Positions 5,936-14,034 are shown, numbered from the stretch's first letter. The stretch: DNA of 14,803 bases from JAAFIP01 sp043728315 (GCA_043728315.1 JAYTMT010000103.1:1-14803), one strand, 5' to 3'. Made by a program: numbers and translations. Notes: a model not told the origin generated them from the sequence alone.

Positions 5936-6565
5936 TTAGCGCAACCACCGCTGCGCCATCAAATGCCCCATCTGCGAAGCTGCTTGGCCACGGTGGCTGA
6001 TGGCGTTTTTATGCGCTGGGTCTAATTGGGCGAAGGTTTTGCCAAGAGCGGGGATGAACAGCACGGGGTCAAAGCCAAAGCCTTGTTCGCCAATGGCAAC
6101 ATGGGTGATTTCTCCCTCTGCGCGGCCCACGGCTATCAGCGGTTCGGGGTCATCAAAACTGCGCAGAGCCACCAGGGTGCTGACTAGGGCGGCTTTGCGG
6201 TTGCTGATACCTTGCATTTGCTGCAAAACGGCGATGCGGTTGTTGTCGTCGGACTTCTCTAGACCAAACTCGGTGCAATAAAAGGCCGTATCGACCCCGG
6301 GAAGGCCGCCAAAAGCGTCAATGCACAGACCAGCATCATCGGCCAGTGCGGGCAGGCCTGTGAGACGGCTGGCGTGGCGGGCTTTGGCCAAGGCGTTTTC
6401 TACAAAGGTGCGGTGGGGTTCTGGGGCTTCGGGGATGTTGAAAACGCTTTGGGCGACCAGCTCTAAGCCCAGCGGGGCAAACAGGGCGTGCAGCTCGGCG
6501 AGTTTGCCTTGGTTGTTGCTGGCTAGGACTATTTTTACAGTATTTTTGGCCAATGTCAGCGTCAT
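5936..6565 (-). CDS. rdgB: dITP/XTP pyrophosphatase, RdgB/HAM1 family
   Basis: This 209-aa enzyme hydrolyses non-canonical purine triphosphates (dITP, ITP, XTP) to monophosphates, preventing their incorporation into nucleic acids. Family motifs are in order: ASNNQGKLAEL near the N-terminus, FVENALAKARHAS, LADDAGLCIDAFGGLPG, GFGFDPVL and the terminal SHRGQA. The stretch after GLPG reads GVDTAFYCTEFG instead of the usual GVYSARYAG, which could alter substrate contacts. The ATG at 6565 gives nine residues before the first conserved strand (VKIVLAS). No ribosome binding site is visible, and the start codon lies inside a copy of the 30-bp motif, raising the possibility of a leaderless transcript. 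The next gene upstream on the strand is rph, 125 bp away. Confidence 0.95.
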   Translation of the reverse strand: MTLTLAKNTVKIVLASNNQGKLAELHALFAPLGLELVAQSVFNIPEAPEPHRTFVENALAKARHASRLTGLPALADDAGLCIDAFGGLPGVDTAFYCTEFGLEKSDDNNRIAVLQQMQGISNRKAALVSTLVALRSFDDPEPLIAVGRAEGEITHVAIGEQGFGFDPVLFIPALGKTFAQLDPAHKNAISHRGQAASQMGHLMAQRWLR

Positions 6566-6583
6566 ATGGTCATTGTTTGCTAT
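6554..6583 (-). repeat. 30-bp gene-start motif, copy 3, spanning the rdgB start
   Basis: On the minus strand this reads ATAGC, AAACA, then ATGACCATATGACGCTGACA. The rdgB start codon is the second ATG in this stretch, so the motif covers both the leader and the first codons (MTLT). The first ATG opens a three-codon frame, Met-Thr-Ile-stop, whose TGA overlaps the rdgB ATG. Confidence 0.8.
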
Positions 6584-6614
6584 TGAATTGTGAACTTTTG
6601 ACAGCCGAACTTCC

Positions 6615-6663
6615 GGCCGCGAAGGGCGCGAAGGGCGCGAAAGTTACGCTAAAAACGCGAAAG
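6615..6663. repeat. GC-rich CGCGAAGGG-type intergenic repeat, single copy
   Basis: This is a run of near-repeated units of the type CGCGAAGGG, CGCGAAAGTT, ACGCTAAAAA and CGCGAAAG between the rdgB start and the rph stop. It is related to the 47-bp arms at 7443-7489 and 7656-7702, including a following ACCAAAA segment. It carries an extra GGGCGCGAA unit compared with those arms. It leaves rph flanked on both sides by the same repeat family. Confidence 0.85.
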
Positions 6664-6690
6664 GGACACCAAAATTTACTTTTACTTGGC

Positions 6691-7413
<723 letters not shown>

Positions 7414-7442
7414 GGCTGTTTATGGTTGGTTAGTGAATGAAT

Positions 7443-7702
7443 GTCTTTTGGCCGCGAAGGGCGCTAAAGTTGCGCGAAGAACGCGAAAGTAATACCAAAA
7501 AATACGCTGTAGTTATGGGTTTTATAAAATAGGTTGATTATTTAAGTGGGAATTAATATTTCATTTAAAAAAATACAGGCTTTGTCTTCTACAGGCAGTC
7601 ATAGTTTGCAATTACAAACATAGCAATGGGTATTTTTTGGTTTTATTTTTGTCTTCTTTCGCGTTCTTCGCGTAACTTTAGCGCCCTTCGCGGCCAAAAG
7701 AC
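7443..7702. repeat. Inverted-repeat element with 47-bp arms and AT-rich core (MITE- or REPIN-like)
   Basis: The left arm (7443-7489) begins GTCTTTTGGCCGCGAAGGG and the right arm (7656-7702) is its reverse complement with one mismatch (46 of 47). Inside both arms a shared ACCAAAAAATAC follows, at different distances. The arms consist of near-repeated units around CGCGAAG. The 166-bp core is AT-rich and contains no credible gene. This element fills most of the 315-bp gap (7414-7728) between the phosphatase gene and rph; the few remaining bases show nothing recognisable. There is no transposase, so if it moved it did so in trans. A bidirectional hairpin role is equally possible. Confidence 0.9.
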
Positions 7703-7728
7703 CTCGAACAACCAAGTAGCTGGAAAAC

Positions 7729-8631
7729 TCAAACCTTCCGCGCCGCGCTGCGCCGAATCGCCTCGTTGATCTCCGCTATCGAGCGCTCAATGGCTGCGTC
7801 GTCCAAGTCTTCCACCATGGTGTCCATCACCCCCGCCTGTATGGTGGAGGCGAACACGCCGTCGCTGATGCTGTCGGTGGATATGCCTCGGGTGGACTCG
7901 AATGCATCGGGGGTTTCCCACTCAAAGGCGATCACGGTCACGTTGTCGGAATGCTCGCCGCCGTTGCGCAGGGCCTGCTCCACCAGCTCGGGCACGGCAT
8001 CGGCCACTGGCAATTTAGCCAGTTGGTGGGTGATTTCGGTATCGGTCACCGTGCCCCACAGCCCATCGGAGCAGAGCAGCAATTTGTCGCCCTGCTGCAA
8101 CGGGGTGGGACCTGTCACGTCAAACAGCGGCTTGGTGGGGGAACCCAGGCAGGTGAATAAAATATTACGGTTCAAGCGGTCAAGTTTGATAATGCCCGCC
8201 GCGTGCTGCTCCATGTAGGAGTGGTCGCGGGTGCGGGTGACCAAATCATGCGCACGCACCAAATACAGGCGCGAGTCGCCGCAGTGCACCCACGTGGCGC
8301 TGTTGCCCTGCACAATGGCGGCCACCAACGTGGTGCGTGGCGTGTCCAGCATGCCTTTTTCACTGGCGTAGCGGATGATTTGGTGGTGTGCAGCCATCAA
8401 GGCGGTGGACAAAAATGCGTTCACGTCTTTGATAACGGGGCGGGCTTCTTTTTGGTAGAGCGCGGATATGGTTTGCAGCGCCAGCTGGGCTGCCACCTCA
8501 CCTTCGGGGTGTCCACCCATGCCGTCGGCCAAAATAAACAGGCCAGACTCGCGGGTGTAGCAGTAGCCCATGCGGTCTTCGTTTTTTTCGCGGCCACCTC
8601 GGCGACTCACCTGAAACACAGAAAATTTCAT
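7729..8631 (-). CDS. PP2C-type serine/threonine protein phosphatase
   Basis: This 300-aa protein has the metal-dependent PP2C core of bacterial Stp/PrpC phosphatases. Motifs in order are NEDR (D19), ADGMGGH (D36), a TTLVAA strand, GDSRLYLV, the RDHS turn, CSDGLWG and the terminal DNVTVI. The aspartates are those that hold the two catalytic metal ions, so the enzyme looks active. A C-terminal tail of about 60 residues beyond the core is predicted helical and rich in Glu, Ala and Ile; it has no membrane segment. The ATG lies immediately after the stop codon of the kinase gene (TAA then ATG), so the two are translated from one transcript and should act on shared substrates. Its natural targets cannot be read from the sequence. 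Confidence 0.95.
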   Translation of the reverse strand: MKFSVFQVSRRGGREKNEDRMGYCYTRESGLFILADGMGGHPEGEVAAQLALQTISALYQKEARPVIKDVNAFLSTALMAAHHQIIRYASEKGMLDTPRTTLVAAIVQGNSATWVHCGDSRLYLVRAHDLVTRTRDHSYMEQHAAGIIKLDRLNRNILFTCLGSPTKPLFDVTGPTPLQQGDKLLLCSDGLWGTVTDTEITHQLAKLPVADAVPELVEQALRNGGEHSDNVTVIAFEWETPDAFESTRGISTDSISDGVFASTIQAGVMDTMVEDLDDAAIERSIAEINEAIRRSAARKV

Positions 8632-9636
8632 TTACTTTTTCCCTCCAAAGCCAGTCGCTTTGGCCACATTCTTTTTAGCATCAGAGACCATGCTGTCAAA
8701 TTGCAAGCGCATTTTCTCGCCCACGCTCAGCTTGGTATAGCGCCGCTCATTCTCGCGGCTAAGTTCTTTTTGCAGTGCAAACACCGACTGTGGGCGCGAC
8801 AGCGGATCGAGCGACATGCACCACTCCACCACTTCAATCAAATTGTCTGAATACACCCCTCGCAAGCGCGACAGCGCCAGTGCCAAGCGGTCTTTTTCTA
8901 AGCGCTGGGGCGCGTCGTTGGGCGGATAGCCCTGCATCGTGGCATAAATGCAGGCTCCGATAGCGTAAATATCGGTCCAAGGACCCATCGAAGAATCGCG
9001 GCGGTACATCTCGGGCGCAGCAAAACCCGGGGTGTACATGGGGCGTATAAAGTTGCCCTCTTTGCTTAAAACCTCGCGCGCCGCACCAAAGTCAATCAGC
9101 ACGGCTTTGTTGTCGTCGGTGATGAAAATATTGGCTGGTTTGATGTCCAGGTGCAGCATTTTGTGTTGGTGAACGATGCGCAAACCGCGCAAAATCTCAT
9201 CAAACAGGCTGCGAATGGTCGATTCACGAAAGACTTTTTGCTTTTTCAGGTCGCGCGCAGTGATGATGAAGTCTTGCAGCGTGCCGCCCTCCAAGTAGTT
9301 CATCACCATGTAAACGGTTTCGTTTTCACGGAAAAAATTCAGCACGCTCACCACCGATGCGTGGGAAATTTGCGCCAGTGAGCGCCCTTCTTCAAAAAAA
9401 CTCTTAAGCCCTAAGCGGTAAAGCGATAATTTGTCGGGTTGCACTTGCGGCAAAAGCTCGCCTGCATTGCGGGTGGCCAAGGAGGAAGGCAGGTATTCTT
9501 TGACAGCCACCTGCTGGCCCTCGGTGTCTACAGCCAGATACACTACACCGAATCCACCGGAGGACACCCTGCGCACCACGCGGTAGCCACCAATGACGGT
9601 ATCGGGGGCTAGTGGGGCAGGTTTTACCTTTGACAT
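8632..9636 (-). CDS. Serine/threonine protein kinase (Hanks type, soluble)
   Basis: This 334-aa kinase has a glycine loop at 24-30 (VSSGGFG), the ATP-binding K46 (VAVKEYLP), the catalytic loop H162-L-D164-I-K-P-A-N169 and the metal-binding D182-F-G. An activation segment ends in GFAAPEMY and a conserved DIYAIGA helix follows. The usual Arg before the catalytic Asp is Leu (HLD), so it is a non-RD kinase and may not need activation-loop phosphorylation. No transmembrane or sensor domain follows the kinase core. The tail is only about 60 residues and Lys-rich, so input must come from partners. It pairs with the abutting PP2C gene. The start at 9636 lacks a ribosome binding site, and a candidate -10 lies only nine bases upstream. 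Confidence 0.95.
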   Translation of the reverse strand: MSKVKPAPLAPDTVIGGYRVVRRVSSGGFGVVYLAVDTEGQQVAVKEYLPSSLATRNAGELLPQVQPDKLSLYRLGLKSFFEEGRSLAQISHASVVSVLNFFRENETVYMVMNYLEGGTLQDFIITARDLKKQKVFRESTIRSLFDEILRGLRIVHQHKMLHLDIKPANIFITDDNKAVLIDFGAAREVLSKEGNFIRPMYTPGFAAPEMYRRDSSMGPWTDIYAIGACIYATMQGYPPNDAPQRLEKDRLALALSRLRGVYSDNLIEVVEWCMSLDPLSRPQSVFALQKELSRENERRYTKLSVGEKMRLQFDSMVSDAKKNVAKATGFGGKK

Positions 9637-9645
9637 AATGTGAAG

Positions 9646-9674
9646 ATTTTAGGCGGCGCAGCAGCTAAATACAA
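9646..9674 (-). promoter_or_regulatory. Candidate promoter of the kinase-phosphatase operon
   Basis: On the minus strand TTGTAT (9674-9669), a 17-bp spacer and TAAAAT (9651-9646) form a plausible sigma-70 promoter. The predicted transcript start is within about three bases of the kinase ATG at 9636. The -35 box overlaps the yicC start codon on the other strand, since only 37 bp separate the two divergent genes. Confidence 0.5.
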
Positions 9675-10606
9675 TGACGATGAAAACATCTCCAGTTTAC
9701 AGCATGACAGGCTATGCCAGCGTGCAATCAGCCACACAAAGCGCCGCCAGTGCTGGCGCGCAGGCCAGCACACGCCTTGGGCTTGAAATTCGCAGCGTCA
9801 ACAGCCGCTTTTTAGACCTTGGCTTCAAAATTGGCGAGGAATTGCGCCACACCGAACCGGCCCTGCGCGAGCTGCTCACCGCCGCCCTCAAGCGCGGCAA
9901 GGTGGAATTGCGCGCTTTTGTGGCGCAAACCGATGCATCTGCCCTTCAAACCCCACCCATTGCATGGATGGCGCAACTCGCCCAAGTGCAAGCGGGCATC
10001 CGCGCCAGCCTGCCCGGTGCGCGCGAGTTGGGCATAGGCGACATTTTGCGCATGGCCAGCAGCGACAACACAGGCGCCGACCGTGCAGACGACTACGCCT
10101 TGGCCTGCACTGCCCTGTGCACACAAGCCATTGCCGCGCTCAAAGAATCCCGGGCCCGCGAAGGTGCACGGCTGGCGCAAACCCTGCTTGACCGCCTGCA
10201 CGCCCTGCGCAGCTTGGCACAACAGGCCGCGCCCCTCGTGCCAATTTTGGTAGAGCAGCAGCGCAAGAAGTTTTTAGCCCGCTGGCGCGAGGCCATGGCG
10301 CTCAGTGCTGAAGCTGCCACACCCGAGGCCGCCCAAGACCGCGCGCTGACTGAGGCCACCTCGTTTGCCATCCGCATCGACGTTGCCGAAGAGCTCAACC
10401 GCTTGGCTGTGCATTTGGACGAAATTGAGCGCCTGCTCCAGCAGGGCGGCGAGCTGGGCAAGCGCCTTGACTTTTTAATCCAAGAACTGCACCGCGAAGC
10501 CAACACGCTGGGCTCCAAATCCACCACCATGGAACTCACCCGCATCAGCGTGGACATGAAGGTGCTGATTGAGCAAATGCGTGAGCAGGTGCAAAACATC
10601 GAATAA
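9674..10606 (+). CDS. yicC: YicC-family endoribonuclease
   Basis: This 310-aa protein carries the YicC hallmark SMTGYASV at about residues 10-17 and the RSVNSRFLDL phrase. The C-terminal DUF1732 region reads EELNRLAVHLDEIERLL, then GKRLDFLIQELHREANTLGSKS. E. coli YicC is reported to be an endoribonuclease that cleaves selected RNAs such as RyhB; here that role is inferred from the family. The N-terminus has about ten residues before MTGYA and an Ala/Ser-rich insertion at about 19-31, so the first ATG (9674), the ATG two codons later (9680) or the ATG at 9704 are all possible starts. The neighbouring gmk follows 47 bp downstream on the same strand, the common arrangement in proteobacteria. Confidence 0.93.
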   Translation: MTMKTSPVYSMTGYASVQSATQSAASAGAQASTRLGLEIRSVNSRFLDLGFKIGEELRHTEPALRELLTAALKRGKVELRAFVAQTDASALQTPPIAWMAQLAQVQAGIRASLPGARELGIGDILRMASSDNTGADRADDYALACTALCTQAIAALKESRAREGARLAQTLLDRLHALRSLAQQAAPLVPILVEQQRKKFLARWREAMALSAEAATPEAAQDRALTEATSFAIRIDVAEELNRLAVHLDEIERLLQQGGELGKRLDFLIQELHREANTLGSKSTTMELTRISVDMKVLIEQMREQVQNIE

Positions 10607-10618
10607 GCTATACTATGC

Positions 10619-10648
10619 ATAGCACATTATGACCATTTGACGCTGACA
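10619..10648 (+). repeat. 30-bp gene-start motif, copy 4, upstream of gmk
   Basis: This reads ATAGC, ACATT, then ATGACCATTTGACGCTGACA, differing from the rdgB copies by one base in the 20-bp core. It ends five bases before the gmk ATG and starts 12 bp after the yicC stop. As in the other two close copies, the first ATG opens a Met-Thr-Ile-stop frame. A TATACT sequence lies just upstream (10609-10614). Confidence 0.8.
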
Positions 10649-10653
10649 ACTGT

Positions 10654-11274
10654 ATGGAATACCCCGGAAACCTGTTCGTAGTAGCCGCGCCCAGCGGTGC
10701 TGGCAAGTCCAGCTTAGTTAAAGCCCTGATGGAGCTTGATTCGCATGTGCTGCCCTCCGTCTCGCACACCACGCGCGCCCCGCGTGGCCAAGAAAAAGAC
10801 GGGCGCGAATACCATTTTGTGGGCGATGCGGTGTTTGACAGCATGGTGGCGCAAGGCGCGTTTTACGAGTGGGCGCATGTGCACGGCCACCGCTCGGGCA
10901 CATCGCGCACCGCCATTGAGGCGCGCATCGCCCAAGGCGGGGACGTGATCTTGGAAATTGACTACCAAGGTGCGTTCCAAATCAAAAAGCTGTTTGCCAA
11001 TGCCATCTTGATCTTCATCTTGCCGCCTAGTTTGGTGGAGCTGCGCGCCCGCATCGAGCGGCGCGGGGAAGATGCGCCCGAAAAAATCGACTTGCGCATG
11101 AAAAACGCTGAAATCGAGGTCAAACAGGCCAAGGATTTTGATTTCGTTATAATCAACGAAGTATTTGACAGGGCTCTTTTTGATCTCAAGTCAATAGTCC
11201 AGTCCCAAAGGCTCAAATACGTGGCACAGCGGCGCGCCCGCGCCGACACCTTTGAAGCGCTCAATTTGACATAA
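10654..11274 (+). CDS. gmk: Guanylate kinase
   Basis: This 206-aa enzyme phosphorylates GMP to GDP with ATP. It shows the P-loop APSGAGKSS (G15 to S20), the GMP-binding phrase VSHTTRAPRGQEKDGREYHFV, the EIDYQGAFQIKK segment and IFILPPSLVELRARIERRGED for the lid. Length matches the family. The GMP-site phrase reads HVHGHRSGTSR where E. coli has VFGNYYGTSR. There is no Shine-Dalgarno sequence, and the 30-bp repeat ends immediately before the start. It lies between yicC and rpoZ, linking guanine nucleotide supply with (p)ppGpp genes downstream. Confidence 0.97.
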   Translation: MEYPGNLFVVAAPSGAGKSSLVKALMELDSHVLPSVSHTTRAPRGQEKDGREYHFVGDAVFDSMVAQGAFYEWAHVHGHRSGTSRTAIEARIAQGGDVILEIDYQGAFQIKKLFANAILIFILPPSLVELRARIERRGEDAPEKIDLRMKNAEIEVKQAKDFDFVIINEVFDRALFDLKSIVQSQRLKYVAQRRARADTFEALNLT

Positions 11275-11279
11275 CTTAT

Positions 11280-11303
11280 GCGTAGCGGGGCAACCCCTTA
11301 CGC
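11280..11303 (+). promoter_or_regulatory. Hairpin in the rpoZ leader
   Basis: GCGTA (11280-11284) pairs with TACGC (11299-11303) and GGGG (11287-11290) pairs with CCCC (11294-11297), with a CAA loop and a small asymmetric bulge. It lies between the gmk stop and the rpoZ ribosome binding site. It has no U-tract, so it is not a standard terminator. It could be a processing or stabilising structure. Confidence 0.45.
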
Positions 11304-11323
11304 CCTCCCTTTAGGAAAACACC

Positions 11324-11527
11324 ATGGCACGCATCACCGTAGAAGACTGTCTTCAAAAAATCCCCAACCGCTTCCAGCTCGTGTTGGCCGCCTCTTACCG
11401 CGCGCGCATGCTCAGCCAAGGCCACACCGCCCGTATTGACAGCAAAAACAAACCCGGCGTGACGGCATTGCGCGAAATCGCTTTGGGCAAAGTGGGCATT
11501 GAAATGCTCAACAAAGTACCAGTGTAA
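11324..11527 (+). CDS. rpoZ: RNA polymerase omega subunit
   Basis: This 67-aa protein is the omega subunit, which helps assemble and stabilise RNA polymerase beta-prime and forms part of a (p)ppGpp site. The conserved N-terminus MARITVEDCLQKIPNRFQLVLAASYRARML is complete, followed by NKPGVTALREIALGKVG. It is short compared with E. coli omega (91 aa), as is common in Burkholderiales. AGGA seven bases before the ATG is a good ribosome binding site. It precedes spoT but is separated from it by a strong terminator. Confidence 0.97.
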   Translation: MARITVEDCLQKIPNRFQLVLAASYRARMLSQGHTARIDSKNKPGVTALREIALGKVGIEMLNKVPV

Positions 11528-11541
11528 TTCTGCATTCAAGC

Positions 11542-11591
11542 GCCACAGCAGTGGCAAAACTCCACAAAAGCAGCCCCATGGCTGCTTTTTT
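11542..11591 (+). terminator. Rho-independent terminator after rpoZ
   Basis: AAAAGCAGCC (11566-11575) and GGCTGCTTTT (11580-11589) form a 10-bp perfect stem with loop CCAT, and the T-run continues to 11591. A smaller hairpin, GCCAC-AGCA-GTGGC (11542-11555), precedes it. Transcription from gmk and rpoZ should mostly stop here, so spoT probably has its own promoter. Confidence 0.9.
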
Positions 11592-11667
11592 ACATTCTAT
11601 TTACACACTTTTGCCAGCCTTTGTGTGGTTGTTTAGCCCGCGTCAGCCCAGCCGCAGAATTTGTGGA

Positions 11668-11673
11668 TATATT
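11668..11673 (+). promoter_or_regulatory. Candidate -10 element directly upstream of spoT
   Basis: TATATT lies seven bases before the ATG at 11681. No good -35 is present at 16-18 bp. If used, the transcript would start at the ATG. This is a weak prediction, offered because the preceding terminator implies a promoter in this gap. Confidence 0.3.
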
Positions 11674-11680
11674 CAAGTGC

Positions 11681-13984
11681 ATGAGTGCCCGCACCCCCGA
11701 TGCCGTTTTGTCCCAGCCTGCTGTCAAAAACCACAAGGCTGGCGCAGGCGCGCGCAGCGCAGCCTCGCCTGCGCCCCCCCCTTTGTCGCACAGCCACGCC
11801 GCTGCAGCCAGTTTTGCGGCGCTTACCGCCAAACTCGATTACCTCAACCCCAGTGATATAGAAGCCATTCGCCAAGCCTACCGCTTTGCCGACGAAGCCC
11901 ACCTAGGCCAACTGCGCAAAAATGGCGAACCCTACATCACCCACCCTATAGCCGTGGCCGCGCAGTGCGCCGACTGGAAGCTCGATGCCCAAGCCCTCAT
12001 GGCCGCGCTGTTGCACGATGCTATGGAAGACTGCGGCGTGACCAAGTCCGAGCTGATCGAGCGTTTTGGCCCCTCTGTGGCAGATTTGGTCGATGGCCTC
12101 ACAAAGCTAGAAAAACTCGAATTCACCACCCGCGAAGAAAACCAAGCCGAGTCTTTTCGCAAAATGCTCTTGGCCATGGCCCGCGATGTCCGCGTCATCC
12201 TTATCAAACTGGCTGACCGCAGCCACAACATGCGCACCCTGGCCGACATGCCGCGCGACAAATGGGCACGCATATCGGGTGAAACACTGGACATCTACGC
12301 CCCCATTGCCCATCGTTTGGGTTTGAATCAAACCTACCGCGAGTTGCAAGACTTGGCTTTTCGCTACTTGCAGCCATGGCGCTACCAAATACTGTCAAAA
12401 GCCGTGGCCAAGGCGCGCGGTCGCAGGCGTGATTTGATCCAAAAAGTGCAGCGCGATGTGGAGGGCACATTCCGCCACACAGGCTTAGAGCTGCGCGTGG
12501 AAGGGCGTGAGAAAACCCTGCATTCAATTTACCGCAAAATGGTGGACAAGCACTTAAGCTTTGCCAATGTCACCGATATTTATGGTTTCAGACTGATTGT
12601 GCCCAGCATCATCGACTGCTACACCGCCTTGGGCGTGGTGCACCAAATGTACAAGCCGCTGCCGGGCAAGTTCAAAGACCATATCGCGATCTCCAAGGTC
12701 AACGGCTACCAGTCTTTGCACACCACGGTGGCAGGACCCTCGGGCGTGAATGTGGAGTTTCAGATGCGCACTGATTCCATGCACATCGTGGCCGAATCAG
12801 GCGTGGCAGCGCACTGGCTCTACAAAGCCAACGAGCCGGGCAGTGAGCAGGCCGAGCGCGTGGGCTCCAAGTGGCTGCAGTCGCTCATGGACATCCAGCA
12901 CGAAACGCGCGATGCAGCCGAGTTTTGGGACCATGTGAAGGTCGATTTATTTCCTGATGCCGTCTATGTGTTCACCCCAAAAGGCCAAATCATGGCGCTG
13001 CCGCGCGGCGCAACCATAGTGGATTTTGCCTACGCCGTGCACACCAAATTGGGAGACCGCACAGTAGCCGCCAAGGTCAATGGCGAGCAGGTAGCGCTGC
13101 GCACCGAGATTAAAAATGGCGATGTGATTGAAGTGGTGACCGCCCCCGTGTCTAGCCCCAACCCAGCATGGCTGGGTTTTGTACGCACGGGCCGCGCCCG
13201 CTCCAAAATCCGCCACCACCTCAAAACGCTAGAGCACAACGAATCACTGGATTTGGGCGACAAGCTGCTGTCGCAAGCCCTGCGCGCCGAAGGCATTGCC
13301 AGCATCGCCCCAGACGACGCAGCCCACCATGCGCTGTGGGAAAAGCTGCTGCGTTTTACTGGCAACCGCAGCCGTGCCGATTTGTTGGTGGACATTGGTC
13401 TGGGTAAACGCATAGCCACCATAGTGGCCAAACGCATGGTGCCGCTACTGGCCGAGGGCGGCGAAAAACCCGACCCGTTGCTAATGAGCCGCGAGCGCTT
13501 CACCGCGCACGAAAACATCTCGCAAGGCGGCATCCATTTAGACGGCTCTGAGAGCGCCACGGTGCAGTACGCCACCTGCTGCCGCCCATTGCCAGGCGAG
13601 GGCATTTTGGGCTATTTGGGCAAGGGCGAAGGGCTAGTGGTGCACAGCAGCGCCTGCGCGGTAGGCCAAAAACTGCGCAAACGCGACAGCGAGCGCTTCA
13701 TAGCAGTAGACTGGTCAGACGAGCCCACGCGTATCTTTGATACCGGCTTGGTGGTTACCGTGTCCAACGGCAAAGGTATTTTGGCCCGCGTAGCCAATGC
13801 GCTGGCCGCAGCCGAGGCCGATATTTCGCATGTGGACATGGCCGAAGAGATGGGGCATGACGCGGCCGATTTGCGCTTCATCATTGGCGTGCGCGATGCC
13901 GCGCATCTGGAGAGCATCATTCGCCAACTCAAGCGCACACCTTCCGTTCTCAAGGCCGAGCGGGTCATGCCGGCTAGCGTTTAA
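11681..13984 (+). CDS. spoT: Bifunctional (p)ppGpp synthetase/hydrolase (Rel/SpoT family)
   Basis: This 767-aa stringent-response enzyme makes and degrades (p)ppGpp. Domains in order: an HD hydrolase with H88 and H112-D-A-M-E-D117, so hydrolysis is likely intact; a synthetase with DIYGFRLIV, PGKFKDHIA and NGYQSLHTTV; a TGS domain beginning DLFPDAVYVFTPKG; a zinc-finger-like region with YATCCRPLPGEGILGY; and a C-terminal ACT domain. The synthetase loop KFKD is the basic type seen in bifunctional Rel/SpoT enzymes, unlike the acidic type of RelA. I start at the ATG at 11681; the same frame can be read from a TTG at 11621 but those 20 residues lack support. A low-complexity N-terminal extension rich in Ala, Pro and His (about residues 1-48) precedes the conserved part. 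It converges on greB. Confidence 0.96.
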   Translation: MSARTPDAVLSQPAVKNHKAGAGARSAASPAPPPLSHSHAAAASFAALTAKLDYLNPSDIEAIRQAYRFADEAHLGQLRKNGEPYITHPIAVAAQCADWKLDAQALMAALLHDAMEDCGVTKSELIERFGPSVADLVDGLTKLEKLEFTTREENQAESFRKMLLAMARDVRVILIKLADRSHNMRTLADMPRDKWARISGETLDIYAPIAHRLGLNQTYRELQDLAFRYLQPWRYQILSKAVAKARGRRRDLIQKVQRDVEGTFRHTGLELRVEGREKTLHSIYRKMVDKHLSFANVTDIYGFRLIVPSIIDCYTALGVVHQMYKPLPGKFKDHIAISKVNGYQSLHTTVAGPSGVNVEFQMRTDSMHIVAESGVAAHWLYKANEPGSEQAERVGSKWLQSLMDIQHETRDAAEFWDHVKVDLFPDAVYVFTPKGQIMALPRGATIVDFAYAVHTKLGDRTVAAKVNGEQVALRTEIKNGDVIEVVTAPVSSPNPAWLGFVRTGRARSKIRHHLKTLEHNESLDLGDKLLSQALRAEGIASIAPDDAAHHALWEKLLRFTGNRSRADLLVDIGLGKRIATIVAKRMVPLLAEGGEKPDPLLMSRERFTAHENISQGGIHLDGSESATVQYATCCRPLPGEGILGYLGKGEGLVVHSSACAVGQKLRKRDSERFIAVDWSDEPTRIFDTGLVVTVSNGKGILARVANALAAAEADISHVDMAEEMGHDAADLRFIIGVRDAAHLESIIRQLKRTPSVLKAERVMPASV

Positions 13985-14000
13985 CTATTTTGCTTGATCG

Positions 14001-14013
14001 GCCTTTTAAAGGC
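14001..14013. terminator. Weak palindrome between convergent spoT and greB
   Basis: GCCTTTTAAAGGC is a perfect 13-bp palindrome 17 bp past the spoT stop. The loop would be only three bases and there is no strong T-run after it. It is the only hairpin-like sequence in the 50-bp gap between the two convergent genes. Confidence 0.25.
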
Positions 14014-14034
14014 AGCCTTGCACAGTCCTGCGCC

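Noticed and set aside
8203..8850. 215-codon plus-strand frame antisense to the phosphatase and kinase genes
   Set aside because: It runs across the junction of two well-supported genes and encodes a His/Val/Ala-rich sequence with no motif; a shadow in high-GC DNA.
9630..9635. Perfect TTGACA on the plus strand as the yicC -35 box
   Set aside because: No -10 sequence exists at 15-19 bp; the bases belong to the start codon region of the kinase.
11268..11300. Possible fifth copy of the 30-bp motif before rpoZ (TTGACATAACTTATGCGTAGC)
   Set aside because: Only short pieces match, the spacing to the GTAGC end is wrong, and the region is better explained by the leader hairpin.
11621..11680. TTG start adding 20 residues to spoT
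   Set aside because: The extra residues are not similar to the family and TTG has no ribosome site. The ATG at 11681 is preferred, though it too lacks a strong site.
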